Shown: positions 8,070 to 18,150, numbered from the stretch's first letter. The stretch is 64,000 nucleotides of DNA from JAYWXI01 sp036016955 (GCF_036016955.1 NZ_JAYWXI010000006.1:80130-144129), one strand, 5' to 3'. A program made the numbers and translations. Notes: generated by a model not told the origin, from the letters alone.

Positions 8070-10883
8070 TTAGGATACAATATTAATGATTTTTTTTGGA
8101 ACCACGATGACTTTTTTCGGTGTTTTCCCCTCCAAATAAGCCACCGTACGCTCGTCACTCATCGCTTTTTCTTCGATGGTTTTGGCATCCAAATCCGCAG
8201 GAAGCGTTATTTTAAACCGCATCTTCCCATTGAAACTCACCGGATACTCGATCTCCGATTCCACCAAATAACGTTCGTCCAACTCAGGAAACGCCACCGT
8301 CTCAATGGAAGAACCGTGCCCAAGGCACTGCCAAAGCTCCTCGCAAATATGAGGCGCATAAGGCGAAACGATAACCGCCAAAGGTTCCAAAATTGCCCTT
8401 TTATTGCATTTCAATTTCTGTAAATCGTTCACAGCTATCATAAATGACGACACCGACGTATTAAACGAAAAATGATCCAAATCGTACAATACCTTTTTAA
8501 TTAACGTATGAAGCACCTTATACTCCTCCTTGGACGGCTCCTGGTCGGAAACCGAAACCTGATCGCCATCAAAATAAAGATTATAAAACTTCTTCAAAAA
8601 GCCATAAACCCCACTCAATCCCTGAGTGTTCCAAGGTTTACTCTGCTCCAAAGGCCCCAAAAACATCTCGTAAAGACGAAGACAGTCGGCTCCGTACTCC
8701 TCACAAATATCATCGGGATTCACCACATTATACTTGGATTTAGACATTTTTTCCACCTCACGCTCCGTTACGTAGCGGCCGTCTTCCAAAATAAACTGAG
8801 CCTCGGCAAACTCCGGACGCCAGGCCTTAAACACCTCGGTATCCAACTCGTCCGAACCGCCCTTCAAAAGAGAAACGTCCACATGAATCTTCTGAGTAGC
8901 ATATTCCCCAGCAAGATTCTTGGAAACAAAAGTATTAGTCCCGTCCACACGGAAAACAAAAGCACTCATCCCCAAAATCATCCCCTGGTTAATCAGTTTT
9001 TTAAACGGTTCATCGTGAGCAACCAGTCCTCTATCCTTCAAAAAAAGATTCCAAAAACGAGCATAAAGCAAATGCCCCGTAGCATGTTCGCTCCCCCCGA
9101 TGTAAAGATCCACCTGCCCCCAATAATCGGATTTTGACTTGGCACAGAAAGCCTCCGCATTGGAAGGATCCATATAACGCAAGAAATACCACGAACTTCC
9201 CGCCCAACCAGGCATTGTGGAAAGCTCCATCGGGAAAACCGTCTGATGGTCAATCTTATCGACCGAAACCACCTCGCCACGCGCTTCATCCCAAGCAAAA
9301 CACTTGGCGTTACCCAACGGAGGATCTCCATCCTCGGTCGGCAAATATTTCTCCACCTCCGGAAGCTGCAAAGGCAAAGCGTCCACCGGCAAAGGGTATG
9401 GCATCTCTTCTTTATAATAGACCGGCACCGGCTCCCCCCAATAACGCTGCCTAGAAAATATTGCATCCCGCTGGCGGTAATTGGTGGTACCATGACCTAT
9501 CCCCTTTTTCTCAATTTCTTCAATAATACGCTTTTTGGCTTCCGCGTACGAAAGTCCATCCAAAAAATCGGAATTCACGCACACGCTATCCTTAGAATCG
9601 TAAGCCTCCTTCTGAACATCCAAGTCCGTTTCGATAACCCCCACAATGGGCAAACCGAACTTCAAGGCAAACCGATGATCCCTCTCGTCATGAGCAGGAA
9701 CCGCCATCACAGCCCCCGTGCCGTACCCCATCAACACATAATCCGAAAGATATACCGGCATTTTACGCCCCGTAAAAGGATTAACCGCATAAGCTCCCGT
9801 AAAGACTCCGCTAACGTTCTTAACGTCCGCCATTCGGTCCCGCTCCGTTTTTTTGGAAGTCTGCGCCACATATTGCGCCACAGCCTCCTTTTGACCTTGA
9901 GTGGTAAGGGTTTCCACCAACGGATGCTCCGGAGCCAAAACCATGAAAGTCGCCCCAAAAATCGTATCCGGCCGAGTGGTAAACACCTCTATCGATTCCT
10001 CGCCATTTTCCGTGAAAAATTTAACAGAAGCTCCCGTGGATTTCCCAATCCAGTATTCTTGGGCGTCTTTTAAAGGTTGAGGCCAATCCAACGACTGCAA
10101 ACCGTTCAGCAACCGCTCGGAATAAGCCGTAATTCTCATACTCCATTGCATCATTTTCTTCTGATACACCGGATAACCACCCCGCTCGGACTTCCCGTCT
10201 TTCACCTCATCATTGGCCAGCACCGTCCCTAAAGCAGGACACCAGTTCACCGTGGTCTCCGCCCGAAAAGCCAAGCGGTAATTAAGCAAAAGATCCTGAC
10301 GTTCCACCTCGGAAGCCGAATTCCATTCTTCCGCCGTAAAATCCAACCGTTCGGTCTCCGCCGCGCAAAGCCCTCGGGTGCCTTGCGTTTCAAAATGACT
10401 CACCAAAGTCTCTATCGGCTCCGCTCGATCCGTAGCCTTGTTATACCAAGACCCAAACAACTGGATAAAAATCCATTGTGTCCAACGGTAATAAGACGCA
10501 TCGGAAGTCCTAATCTCACGATTCCAATCAAAAGAAAACCCAATCTTGCGCAACTGCTCCTCGTAACGGGCAATGTTCCGCTCCGTGGTTACCGCAGGGT
10601 GCTGCCCCGTCTGTATCGCATACTGTTCCGCCGGAAGACCAAACGAATCGTATCCAATCGGATGAAGCACGTTATAGCCCTGATGCCTCTTATAACGCGC
10701 ATAAATATCCGAAGCAATATACCCCAGCGGATGACCGACATGCAGCCCCGCTCCCGAAGGATAAGGAAACATATCCAAAACATAAAATTTCGGCTTAGCC
10801 TGATCTTCGGACGTTTTGTACGTTTGGTTATCCTGCCAGTATTTCTGCCATTTCTGCTCTATCTGTTGATGATCGTAAAACAT
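8070..10883 (-). CDS. leuS: Leucyl-tRNA synthetase
   Basis: 937-residue class Ia synthetase that charges tRNA-Leu. The HIGH motif appears as HVGH at residues 48-51, the KMSKS loop as MSKSK near residue 712, and the CP1 editing domain contains TRPDTIFGATF and GTGAVMAVPAHDERD. It is longer than the E. coli enzyme; the extra length fits inserts usual for Bacteroidota LeuRS. ATG start at 10883. The minus-strand TAAATTTG box at 10922-10915 is the probable -7 element. Confidence 0.97.
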   Translation of the reverse strand: MFYDHQQIEQKWQKYWQDNQTYKTSEDQAKPKFYVLDMFPYPSGAGLHVGHPLGYIASDIYARYKRHQGYNVLHPIGYDSFGLPAEQYAIQTGQHPAVTTERNIARYEEQLRKIGFSFDWNREIRTSDASYYRWTQWIFIQLFGSWYNKATDRAEPIETLVSHFETQGTRGLCAAETERLDFTAEEWNSASEVERQDLLLNYRLAFRAETTVNWCPALGTVLANDEVKDGKSERGGYPVYQKKMMQWSMRITAYSERLLNGLQSLDWPQPLKDAQEYWIGKSTGASVKFFTENGEESIEVFTTRPDTIFGATFMVLAPEHPLVETLTTQGQKEAVAQYVAQTSKKTERDRMADVKNVSGVFTGAYAVNPFTGRKMPVYLSDYVLMGYGTGAVMAVPAHDERDHRFALKFGLPIVGVIETDLDVQKEAYDSKDSVCVNSDFLDGLSYAEAKKRIIEEIEKKGIGHGTTNYRQRDAIFSRQRYWGEPVPVYYKEEMPYPLPVDALPLQLPEVEKYLPTEDGDPPLGNAKCFAWDEARGEVVSVDKIDHQTVFPMELSTMPGWAGSSWYFLRYMDPSNAEAFCAKSKSDYWGQVDLYIGGSEHATGHLLYARFWNLFLKDRGLVAHDEPFKKLINQGMILGMSAFVFRVDGTNTFVSKNLAGEYATQKIHVDVSLLKGGSDELDTEVFKAWRPEFAEAQFILEDGRYVTEREVEKMSKSKYNVVNPDDICEEYGADCLRLYEMFLGPLEQSKPWNTQGLSGVYGFLKKFYNLYFDGDQVSVSDQEPSKEEYKVLHTLIKKVLYDLDHFSFNTSVSSFMIAVNDLQKLKCNKRAILEPLAVIVSPYAPHICEELWQCLGHGSSIETVAFPELDERYLVESEIEYPVSFNGKMRFKITLPADLDAKTIEEKAMSDERTVAYLEGKTPKKVIVVPKKIINIVS

Positions 10884-10914
10884 TCTATTGTGGTATTATT
10901 TTTTTAAACTACGA

Positions 10915-10922
10915 CAAATTTA
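10915..10922 (-). promoter_or_regulatory. leuS promoter, -7 element
   Basis: Minus-strand TAAATTTG, 32 bases before the leuS ATG; no clear -33 TTG at ideal distance. Confidence 0.45.
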
Positions 10923-10958
10923 TGATTTTGAAATGAAATGCAGACAGAAAACTTAGCC

Positions 10959-10988
10959 TTGACCCTTATTAATAAAACCGTATTTTTG
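10959..10988 (+). promoter_or_regulatory. Promoter of the glycosyltransferase gene at 11003
   Basis: TTG at 10959-10961, 19 bases, then TATTTTTG at 10981-10988; the ATG follows 15 bases later, so the leader is very short. Confidence 0.6.
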
Positions 10989-11002
10989 CAAAAAAACATC
11001 GG

Positions 11003-11755
11003 ATGGCAGAAGTTTCCATAATCACCCCTTGCCACAACGCCGCGGCATTCCTAAAAGAGACTGTAGCCTGCGTACAAAACCAAACCTTCCAAGACTGGGA
11101 GTGGATTATTGCCGACGACGCCTCCAGCGATCATTCGGTGGAGCTTCTAACCTCCTATAAAGACCCTCGAATCACCGTTCTCACCTCCCCCACCAATAAG
11201 GGCGCAGGGCACGCCCGAAACCTCGCCCTAGCCCAAGCCAAAGGACGTTTCATCACCTTTCTTGATGCCGATGACTATTGGGAACCTGTTTTCCTTGAGG
11301 AAATGATCCGCTTCATGAAACAAAACCAAGCGGAATTAGCCTATTCCAACTACGCCCGATGCGACGAAAACATGACGCCAAAAATCGAAGACTTCAAAGC
11401 CAACAAAGACGTTACCTTCCACAATCTCTTAAAAACCTGCCGCCTCTCCCTACTCTCTTCCATGTACGACTCGGCCAGAGTGGGCAAAATATACTTCCCC
11501 GAAGGCAGTAAACGGGAAGACCACGTCATGTGGCTTAACCTCCTGAAAAAAATCCCCGTAGGAAAACCCCTGCCCAAAACCATGGCCAAATACCGTATGC
11601 ATTCGGCAAGCATATCAAGAAACAAAAAAAACATCATAAAAGACCAATACTTGGTCTATAAAGAACACATGGGATTTTCTACCTTGCGGTCACTTTATTA
11701 TACCGTAAATTGGGCTTTTAACGGCTTTCTGAAATATTCTAAGCTTTTCAATTAA
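11003..11755 (+). CDS. Family 2 glycosyltransferase
   Basis: 250 residues with the GT-A opening VSIITPCHNAAAFLKE, the nucleotide-sugar site ADDASSDHS, and the metal-binding DADDYW near residue 93. It transfers a sugar from a nucleotide donor at the cytoplasmic face of the inner membrane, probably in lipopolysaccharide core or surface glycan assembly; waaA lies 1.4 kb downstream on the other strand. The acceptor is unknown. GC content matches the housekeeping background, unlike the transferases at 34-37 kb. Confidence 0.88.
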   Translation: MAEVSIITPCHNAAAFLKETVACVQNQTFQDWEWIIADDASSDHSVELLTSYKDPRITVLTSPTNKGAGHARNLALAQAKGRFITFLDADDYWEPVFLEEMIRFMKQNQAELAYSNYARCDENMTPKIEDFKANKDVTFHNLLKTCRLSLLSSMYDSARVGKIYFPEGSKREDHVMWLNLLKKIPVGKPLPKTMAKYRMHSASISRNKKNIIKDQYLVYKEHMGFSTLRSLYYTVNWAFNGFLKYSKLFN

Positions 11756-11870
11756 TCCGCATCGCTGATTTTATTTATAAAACAGGGATTTTATCTACAA
11801 TTAGCAAAACAGAATAAAACCCTAATTATAAGTATTTTAGTGATAAAAAAACGGTATAGATATAAAGTTT

Positions 11871-12953
11871 TTATTTTATTTTTCTAAAGTCGTATTGTGA
11901 AATTTTTTGTGCAACTTTTTCATTGGGAATAATGGTATTGTAGTTTTTCCAAAAGGTAGTATCATTTTCTTGAGTTTCGTAATTGCTAATAATATCTGTC
12001 GATGATATTAGTTTCCCTTCTATTTTATTTGGAAGGCCTTCAATAATTTCGGTATTAATCATTTCAGTTGTTGAAATACGCGTCGTCCCAAAATGTTTTT
12101 TTGTACGAATACCCTTCCCATTCATCATGTAATAAAGACCATTGATTTTTTTATATTCCCCTACTATTATATCACCATCTCCCCAAGTAATATCTACTTT
12201 TAGAATAGCAAAGTCTTTTTTATTTATATATATCTTTCCCTTAAAATCAAATTTCTTGAATTTTTTATTCTTGTAGAAGTCAATTACAAATACTTCCTCA
12301 TTATTAATAATATCAGAAGTTAGTTTTTTTATTTGATAATTTTTATAAAAATTTTGATTAAAAAAATTCCCTAAATTTTTGATTAAATCTATACCTCCTA
12401 TGTTTTTAAGAGAAATACTATTATTAGTAAATCTAAAACTTCTATTTTTGGATAGGTAATACTTAGTATCTAATTTCGGATTGTAGGATCTTTCTACATT
12501 CAAAGCCATTTCTTGTATATACAGAATACTATCGCTTTCTGTTAAAACCGATCTTCTGAACTCCTTAGAAAAGAAATAGTTTTGTGAATAATTTTTTGGA
12601 ATATTAGCAATAGCTTGCTTTATTATTTTTGATGCATCGACTGAAGTAATAGTAACTTCTTCTATCAGAGTGGGTTGTTTTATTAAAGTAATAGATAAAT
12701 TTGAATTGATTTTGTTTAGTTCTAAATTTTAATAACCCATTTTTGAAAACTTTAAATGCTCGATTGGATCATTATCAATGATTTCAAATCTCCCTTCATC
12801 ATTACTTATTACACTGCCATGATTATTAAATAAGATTGTTACCCCTGATAGAGGATATCCCGCTTCATTTAGAACTTTTCCACCAATTTTATTTTGCCCT
12901 AATGAAAAATGAATGACAAATAAAAATAATATAAATGAGAAATATATTTTCAT
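11871..12953 (-). pseudogene. Carboxypeptidase-like regulatory-domain protein with an in-frame stop
   Basis: The first 74 codons (12953-12732) give a signal peptide (FSFILFLFVIHFSLGQ) and the start of a CarboxypepD_reg domain (GGKVLNEAGYPLSGVTI). Codon 75 is TAA at 12731-12729. The same frame continues without shift for another 285 codons (NLELNKINSNLSITL and onward) to a stop at 11871. The full product would be about 360 residues, a family of exported flavobacterial proteins with an N-terminal Ig-like domain followed by a beta-rich part. One point change would repair it. The gene is more AT-rich than its neighbours. Re-initiation at the ATG at 12509 would make only the C-terminal part, without a signal peptide. 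Confidence 0.75.
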
Positions 12954-13107
12954 AATCTTTTGAATAAATTAAGCTATGGAAATTTATATCTTTTTAGTTG
13001 TTAATTGCGTTTGTAAAACAAAAAAATGCGAGTAACTTTTGGTTAAAAGCATTGAAAAAACTCCCACAATTCTTTTCCCGTTTCTTTTGACACATTTCTA
13101 CATAAAT

Positions 13108-14352
13108 TCAATCATTGTTTTGTAGTCTTATTTTTTCAAAAATCCGATCGGACGAAACAGGCTGCCCCTCCACAAAATCGAACGAAGCCTTTGCCATCGC
13201 CTCCAAACGAGCAGTATCCCCAAGCAAAACCGAAGCAAAAGCAGAAAGTTCATCCGTTTCGGAAAAAGCCTTTGCGCCTCCACTTTCGATTAAAGCATCA
13301 GCCTCCGGATTTTTACGGTAATGACTCCCAAACAAAACCGGCACACCGAAAGCAGCCGCTTCCAAGATATTATGAAGCCCCGCCGAATGAAACCCTCCAC
13401 CCACCACCGCCAAATCCGCATACCGATACAAACGAGAAAGCAAACCGATGGAATCAATGATAAGCACCTTTGCCTCTTTCTTCTGCAACGCAGTCCACCG
13501 AGACATTTGAGAATAGCATAATGCCTCCGGGAACATCCGCCGCAAGTGTTCAACCCTCTTCAGATCGTGGGGAGCCAAAATGATTTTCACCCCGTGTTTT
13601 TTTGCAACCGCCAAAGCCACCTCTTCCTCCGCTTGCCAAGAACTACCAAAAACCACCAATTTACACTCTCGGCGATAGTCGTCAATCCCTTCAATAGCTT
13701 CCGCCTTTGAGGCAATCTGCCGAACCCTATCGTAGCGGGTATCCCCCGAAATCGAACCAAGAGAAAGCCCCAACGTTCGGGCAAGCGACAAAGATTGCGA
13801 GGTCTGATGAAAAAACCAATCCACATCGCGCATCAAACGCTGAACAAACCAATGCCCGTAAGGCTTAAAAAACATCTGTTTTTCATAAAATAAAGCCGAA
13901 ACCACGTAAATTTTAACCTCCCGTTTCTTCAACTCTTCAAAAAGCCGATACCAATAATCGTATTTTACCGTAAAAAAAATAACCGGCTTAAAACAAGCCA
14001 AAAAACGTCCTACCGATTTCTTATCATCAAAAGGGAGGTAACAAACCGCATCCGCTATCGTGTTTTTTTTAATCACAGGATCATATCCCGACGGCGAAAA
14101 GAAAGTTACAAGAATTTTATACGTCGGATACCCCGCCTTCAGTTTTTCCAAAACGGGAAGCCCCTGCTCGTATTCGCCAAGACTTGCCGCATGCATCCAT
14201 ATCACACGGTCTTCCGACGAAAAAACCTTTCGAAGAACCGCTTCGTTCCATTCCCTTCCCTGAACCCCCTTTCGGAGTTTGAGGTTAAAAACAGAGCCGA
14301 TCCGCATCCCCAAACGCATCAAAAAAACAAATATTCGGTAAAGAAAAGCCAT
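13108..14352 (-). CDS. waaA: 3-deoxy-D-manno-octulosonic acid (Kdo) transferase
   Basis: 414 residues from MAFLYRIFVFLM. Kdo transferase adds Kdo from CMP-Kdo to lipid IVA in lipid A-core assembly at the inner membrane. Seen here: an N-terminal membrane anchor, WMHAASLGEYEQGLPVLE (the HAASxGE motif with the catalytic Glu), VTFFSPSGY, and the C-terminal GGGFHSAGLHNILEAAAFGVPVLFG with the donor-binding region. A TTG at 14376 would overlap the upstream gene, but the ATG at 14352, 13 bases after that stop, is preferred. Last gene of a short minus-strand run with the NlpC/P60 gene. Confidence 0.93.
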   Translation of the reverse strand: MAFLYRIFVFLMRLGMRIGSVFNLKLRKGVQGREWNEAVLRKVFSSEDRVIWMHAASLGEYEQGLPVLEKLKAGYPTYKILVTFFSPSGYDPVIKKNTIADAVCYLPFDDKKSVGRFLACFKPVIFFTVKYDYWYRLFEELKKREVKIYVVSALFYEKQMFFKPYGHWFVQRLMRDVDWFFHQTSQSLSLARTLGLSLGSISGDTRYDRVRQIASKAEAIEGIDDYRRECKLVVFGSSWQAEEEVALAVAKKHGVKIILAPHDLKRVEHLRRMFPEALCYSQMSRWTALQKKEAKVLIIDSIGLLSRLYRYADLAVVGGGFHSAGLHNILEAAAFGVPVLFGSHYRKNPEADALIESGGAKAFSETDELSAFASVLLGDTARLEAMAKASFDFVEGQPVSSDRIFEKIRLQNND

Positions 14353-14365
14353 GAAATATACCCCG

Positions 14366-15088
14366 TCAGGCGTCAATTATATTCTTCACAAAACGAAGCT
14401 TATGGGTATGTTCGTTTATTTCCTCATTAAAAATCCCCGTAGAGTCCAACGTATCAATCCGAACTTTTCCCGAAGCATGGATAATCCTTTGATTATCCAA
14501 CATTATCCCAACATGAATAATGCGTCCTTCTTTGTTTTCAAAAAAAGCCAAATCCCCCGGCTGGCTCTCCTCCACAAAAGTCAAAGGCAGCCCTTTCTCC
14601 GCCTGTTGGTAAGAATCCCGAGGCATCGCAATACCGTTAATCTTATAAACCAAATGAACCAACCCCGAACAATCCACTCCAAAAAAAGAACGCCCTCCCC
14701 ACAAATAAGGAATATTAAGCAGCTCCTGAGCCGTAAGGGCAATACTCTCCCTCAAATCGTGGCTCCGGCGGGACGCCACCGTCGGAAACTCCACCTCCGA
14801 TCCCATCGACAAGAGCATCCGCCCTTGCTTGGTCATCACCGACTGAAAGTTTTCCGTTACCGTTGTGGTTTTCCGTTCTGCAAGTTCAGACTCCGAAACC
14901 TCACGAATCATGCGGCTGTCCACCCAACCTTCGTAACCGTCGAAATGCATTTTGATAAGGCTCCAATATTTCCCCGATTCCAAAACGTCCATCGACTCCC
15001 CAAACAAAAGTTGAGTGACCATCTCCGCCTGTTCCTGCTTCTGGGCACGAACCGGCGCATACATCACGTTACATACCGCTTTACTCAT
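14366..15088 (-). CDS. NlpC/P60 family cell-wall hydrolase with SH3 domain
   Basis: 240 residues. The N-terminal half is SH3-like (FGESMDVLESGKYWSLIKMHFDGYEGWV split over residues 29-56) and the C-terminal half is a C40 peptidase with the catalytic Cys in FGVDCSGLVHLVYK, the catalytic His in RIIHVGIML and a third polar residue in RIIHASGKV. It resembles D-glutamyl-L-diamino acid endopeptidases of peptidoglycan turnover or recycling. No signal peptide is visible, so recycling in the cytoplasm is possible. It ends 13 bases before waaA. Confidence 0.88.
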   Translation of the reverse strand: MSKAVCNVMYAPVRAQKQEQAEMVTQLLFGESMDVLESGKYWSLIKMHFDGYEGWVDSRMIREVSESELAERKTTTVTENFQSVMTKQGRMLLSMGSEVEFPTVASRRSHDLRESIALTAQELLNIPYLWGGRSFFGVDCSGLVHLVYKINGIAMPRDSYQQAEKGLPLTFVEESQPGDLAFFENKEGRIIHVGIMLDNQRIIHASGKVRIDTLDSTGIFNEEINEHTHKLRFVKNIIDA

Positions 15089-15111
15089 TCGCTTTTTGTT
15101 AAAATTTCAGA

Positions 15112-15759
15112 TTATTTCCTGCGGAGCAGGTTGATCCCGTCCCGCAAAGGTAAAATAAGATTTTCAAAATCCTCATCTTTTGCCACCAAATCATTCAGTT
15201 CTTTAATTTTTCGGGTGGAAAGAGACTTCGGTTCTTCCTCCAACACCTTCCCGTACCAAAGTACATTATCAAACAGCACAACCGACCCCGATTTCAACCT
15301 CGGTTTGATTAATTGAAAATACGTCACGTAGTTCTCCTTATCCGCATCGACAAAAACCAAATCAAACGTCTCCTCACAAGTTTCCAAAAAACGCTTAGCC
15401 TCCTCCAATCGAAATTCAATTCGCTCCGCATAAGGACTTTGAGCAAAATACTTCCGCGGAAGATAGGCCAAATCTTCATTCACATCCAAGGTAACCAACC
15501 GCCCGTCTTCCCTTAAACCTTCCGCCAAGCAAAGCGCCGCATACCCCGTAAACGTCCCTATCTCCAATATTTTTTTCGGACGAACCAATTGCGAAACTAT
15601 CGCCAATAACCGCCCCTGTTGATACCCCGAAATCATATGCGGCTGTGTCGTCTTTTGGTACGTCTCCCGACGCAGTTTTCTCAAAAGCTCCGGCTCCGAT
15701 GACGCATGACTTTCCAAATAACGGTCCATCTCCGAATGAATTTCTTCAAAAAAGCTCAT
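15112..15759 (-). CDS. Class I SAM-dependent O-methyltransferase
   Basis: 215 residues from MSFFEEIHSEM; the longer frame upstream has no matching content. The catechol-O-methyltransferase-like pattern is clear: SAM motif ILEIGTFTGYAAL near residue 60, DVNEDL after it, FVDADKENY as the metal-binding Asp segment and DNVLWYGKV as the conserved C-terminal motif. The acceptor is unknown. It lies 23 bases upstream of the NlpC/P60 gene and may be cotranscribed with it and waaA. Confidence 0.87.
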   Translation of the reverse strand: MSFFEEIHSEMDRYLESHASSEPELLRKLRRETYQKTTQPHMISGYQQGRLLAIVSQLVRPKKILEIGTFTGYAALCLAEGLREDGRLVTLDVNEDLAYLPRKYFAQSPYAERIEFRLEEAKRFLETCEETFDLVFVDADKENYVTYFQLIKPRLKSGSVVLFDNVLWYGKVLEEEPKSLSTRKIKELNDLVAKDEDFENLILPLRDGINLLRRK

Positions 15760-15823
15760 ATTCCCTAGTCTTTGACACGAAAGTATAAAAAAGAAAACAG
15801 AACCAAAAACATTTTCCATAAAA

Positions 15824-15852
15824 AAGCCTTCCTAAAAATCAGGGAAGGCTTA
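15824..15852 (-). terminator. Terminator after the OmpA-family gene
   Basis: The stem AAGCCTTCC / GGAAGGCTT is followed by a T run on the minus strand, 25 bases past the stop at 15877. Confidence 0.75.
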
Positions 15853-15876
15853 CGATAACCAAGCAATGCTTGTATT

Positions 15877-16710
15877 TTATTTTACCGGTGCAATATCCAT
15901 CAACTTCATGAATTCGTCCAATTTCGGCATAATGATGATCTCCGTTCTACGGTTTTCAGCTCTTCCCGAAACAGAAGCGTTTGTCGTTTTAGGATTGTAT
16001 TCGCCCCGACCTCCCGCTGTTATACGGTTAGGATTCACCCCAAATTCATTCTGAAGAATTTTAGCAATAGACGTCCCCCGAAGCGCGGACAAATCCCAAT
16101 TATCCCGTGGCACCGAAGCCGAATTAAGAGGAACATTGTCGGTATTCCCTTCGATTAGCACCGAATAAGTATCGTAATCGTTAATCACCGAAGCCACTTT
16201 ACCTAAAACCTCTCTCGCCTTAGGCTGAACAGCAAACTCGCCAGTCTTATAAAGCATATTGTCGGACAAGGAAATCATCACCACGCCCTTAAGAACCTTA
16301 ACCTGAACATCCTGATCCGCCACATTATCCAACGAACGTTTCAGCTTGTTGGATAAAGCCAAATTTAAACTGTCATTGCGAGCGTTTGTGGAAATCAACT
16401 GCTTAATGTATTTGTTGGAAGCATTAATCTCTCCCACCAATTTATCGATATTAACCGAGCTTTTCCCCTGATTGGAAAGACAAGCGTCCAAAGACGATTT
16501 CAACGCATCGTGCTGCCCCTTCAGAAGATTATTCTCACTGGCCAAAGCCGAATTTTGGGATTTCAAATCCTGAATCTCCCGTTGCCTCTCGGAAAGATTT
16601 TCCAAGCTCTGTTTGTAGTTCAGATTCAGAGCATCGTACTGCTTCCTGCTAACACAACTTGCCAACAAAAGCGCTGCCCCGAAAACCGCCACCATTTTTC
16701 TTATTCTCAT
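15877..16710 (-). CDS. OmpA/Pal-family outer-membrane lipoprotein
   Basis: 277 residues with a lipoprotein signal (GAALLLASC, lipid Cys 19), a coiled-coil region (about residues 30-140, with repeated Asn/Leu/Ser heptads) and a C-terminal OmpA peptidoglycan-binding domain (VLIEGNTDNVPLN, RGTSIAKILQ, RITAGGRGEYNP, NRRTEIII). It would tether the outer membrane to peptidoglycan. Divergent from tilS, with its own TACTTTTG box at 16764-16757. Confidence 0.88.
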   Translation of the reverse strand: MRIRKMVAVFGAALLLASCVSRKQYDALNLNYKQSLENLSERQREIQDLKSQNSALASENNLLKGQHDALKSSLDACLSNQGKSSVNIDKLVGEINASNKYIKQLISTNARNDSLNLALSNKLKRSLDNVADQDVQVKVLKGVVMISLSDNMLYKTGEFAVQPKAREVLGKVASVINDYDTYSVLIEGNTDNVPLNSASVPRDNWDLSALRGTSIAKILQNEFGVNPNRITAGGRGEYNPKTTNASVSGRAENRRTEIIIMPKLDEFMKLMDIAPVK

Positions 16711-16756
16711 AGATACAAAATTTTACTGTTAAGTTTCTATTCTCTTTTAAACTTTC

Positions 16757-16797
16757 CAAAAGTACAAAAATCATTTTTAAAAGAACGCTTATATTTG
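16757..16797. promoter_or_regulatory. Divergent promoters for the OmpA gene and tilS
   Basis: Minus-strand TACTTTTG (16764-16757) faces the OmpA gene and plus-strand TATATTTG (16790-16797) faces tilS, whose GTG start is at 16816. Confidence 0.55.
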
Positions 16798-16815
16798 TGC
16801 AATTTATAAGATTTT

Positions 16816-18150
16816 GTGAATACTTTAACGCTATCCGACGTTCAACTAACCTTAGAACGACTGCAACCCGATTTCAAAAAAAGAAATTATTTAGTCGCCG
16901 TGAGCGGCGGCGTAGACTCCATGGTCCTCGCCTCGGTTTTATTGGCATTGGGAAACAACCTGCACGTGGCTCACGTCAACTACAAACTCCGGGCAGAAGC
17001 CTCCGATAAAGACCAAGCACTGGTCGAAGCCTTTTGCCAAAAGCATAAAATCCCCTTCCACCTATACGAAGTTTGCGAAGAAGACCGTCGCCCCGAAGGC
17101 TCCATCCAACTTTGGGCGAGAGAGTTGCGTTACCGCTTCTTCCGCCAAATCCTTCAAAAGGAAAATTTGGACGGCATCATGACCGCCCACCACCTGAACG
17201 ACCAACTGGAAACCTTCTTCATCAATCTTTCCAGAGGCTCTGGCCTCACAGGACTGCTCGGTATTCCAGAGAACGAGAATAGCCTGATCCGCCCCCTTCT
17301 TTCCTTCAGTAAAGAAGCCTTGTTAGACTATGCCCAGCGCAACCAAATTCCTTATCGGGAAGACGAAAGCAACGCCAAATCCGACTATCTTCGCAACCAA
17401 ATTCGCCATAAAATCGTCCCCGAACTCAATTCCCTTTCCGAAAATTTCTTAGACCGATTCCAAAAAAGCATCACTCTGCTAAAACAATCCCGACAAGCCT
17501 TGGATCAACTCTTGGAGGAAAAACGCAAAGCCCTTACCGTATCCCAAACCCCAACCCTTTGGTGCTTGGACCAAAACGCATTCGCCGAAGAATCGGATTT
17601 TATAAAATACGAAATGCTAAAACCCTTTGGTTTCCGAAGCTCCGAAGAAATCCGAAAAATAACCACGGCTTCAACCGGAAAAAAAATCTTTTCCGAATCC
17701 CACGAACTATGGGTCAACCGAGGTCTTCTCATCTTAAAACCCACTGAAGACGAATCTTCTAAGGAAAACCAAACCCTCCTACTCCCTCTTCTCCCCTCGG
17801 AATCTTCCCCCGCCAATCAGAAGATTGTTTTAAACCCATACTTGGATGACCTTTGGGCGACCTATTCTAAAAACACCCTTCCCTGGCACATCGACATCGA
17901 AAAAATAAAATTACCGTTGATACTCCGAAGAAAAAAAGAAGGCGACGTCTTTCATCCCAAAGGCATGAAAGGCAAAAAGAAAGTATCAAAATTTTTTAAA
18001 GACGAAAAATTACCTATTTTCGCAAAGTGTAAAGTCTGGTTGCTGTGCGACGGCAACGACGAAATCCTCGGAGTTTTGCCTCTAAGACAAGACCGAAGAT
18101 TCGCCTCCGATTCGCATACTCAAAAGCAACTGACAATCGAAATCCATTAA
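16816..18150 (+). CDS. tilS: tRNA(Ile)-lysidine synthase
   Basis: 444 residues with a GTG start. TilS ligates lysine to C34 of the CAU-anticodon tRNA-Ile so that it reads AUA. The PP-loop ATPase motif SGGVDS lies at residues 30-35, and TAHHLNDQLETFFINLSRGSG and RNQIRHKIVPEL are family hallmarks of the catalytic half. The C-terminal third contains the TilS substrate-binding domain (RKKEGDVFHPKGMKGKKKVS, then FKDEKLP). An essential gene; 61 bases precede dsbD. Confidence 0.95.
   Translation: MNTLTLSDVQLTLERLQPDFKKRNYLVAVSGGVDSMVLASVLLALGNNLHVAHVNYKLRAEASDKDQALVEAFCQKHKIPFHLYEVCEEDRRPEGSIQLWARELRYRFFRQILQKENLDGIMTAHHLNDQLETFFINLSRGSGLTGLLGIPENENSLIRPLLSFSKEALLDYAQRNQIPYREDESNAKSDYLRNQIRHKIVPELNSLSENFLDRFQKSITLLKQSRQALDQLLEEKRKALTVSQTPTLWCLDQNAFAEESDFIKYEMLKPFGFRSSEEIRKITTASTGKKIFSESHELWVNRGLLILKPTEDESSKENQTLLLPLLPSESSPANQKIVLNPYLDDLWATYSKNTLPWHIDIEKIKLPLILRRKKEGDVFHPKGMKGKKKVSKFFKDEKLPIFAKCKVWLLCDGNDEILGVLPLRQDRRFASDSHTQKQLTIEIH

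Noticed and set aside
8508..10073. Long plus-strand frames opposite leuS
   Set aside because: They are shadows of the leuS coding sequence on the other strand and have no family features.
12729..12731. Recoding of the in-frame TAA as an amino acid
   Set aside because: No selenocysteine or pyrrolysine signal is expected at TAA and no structure follows; a point mutation is simpler.
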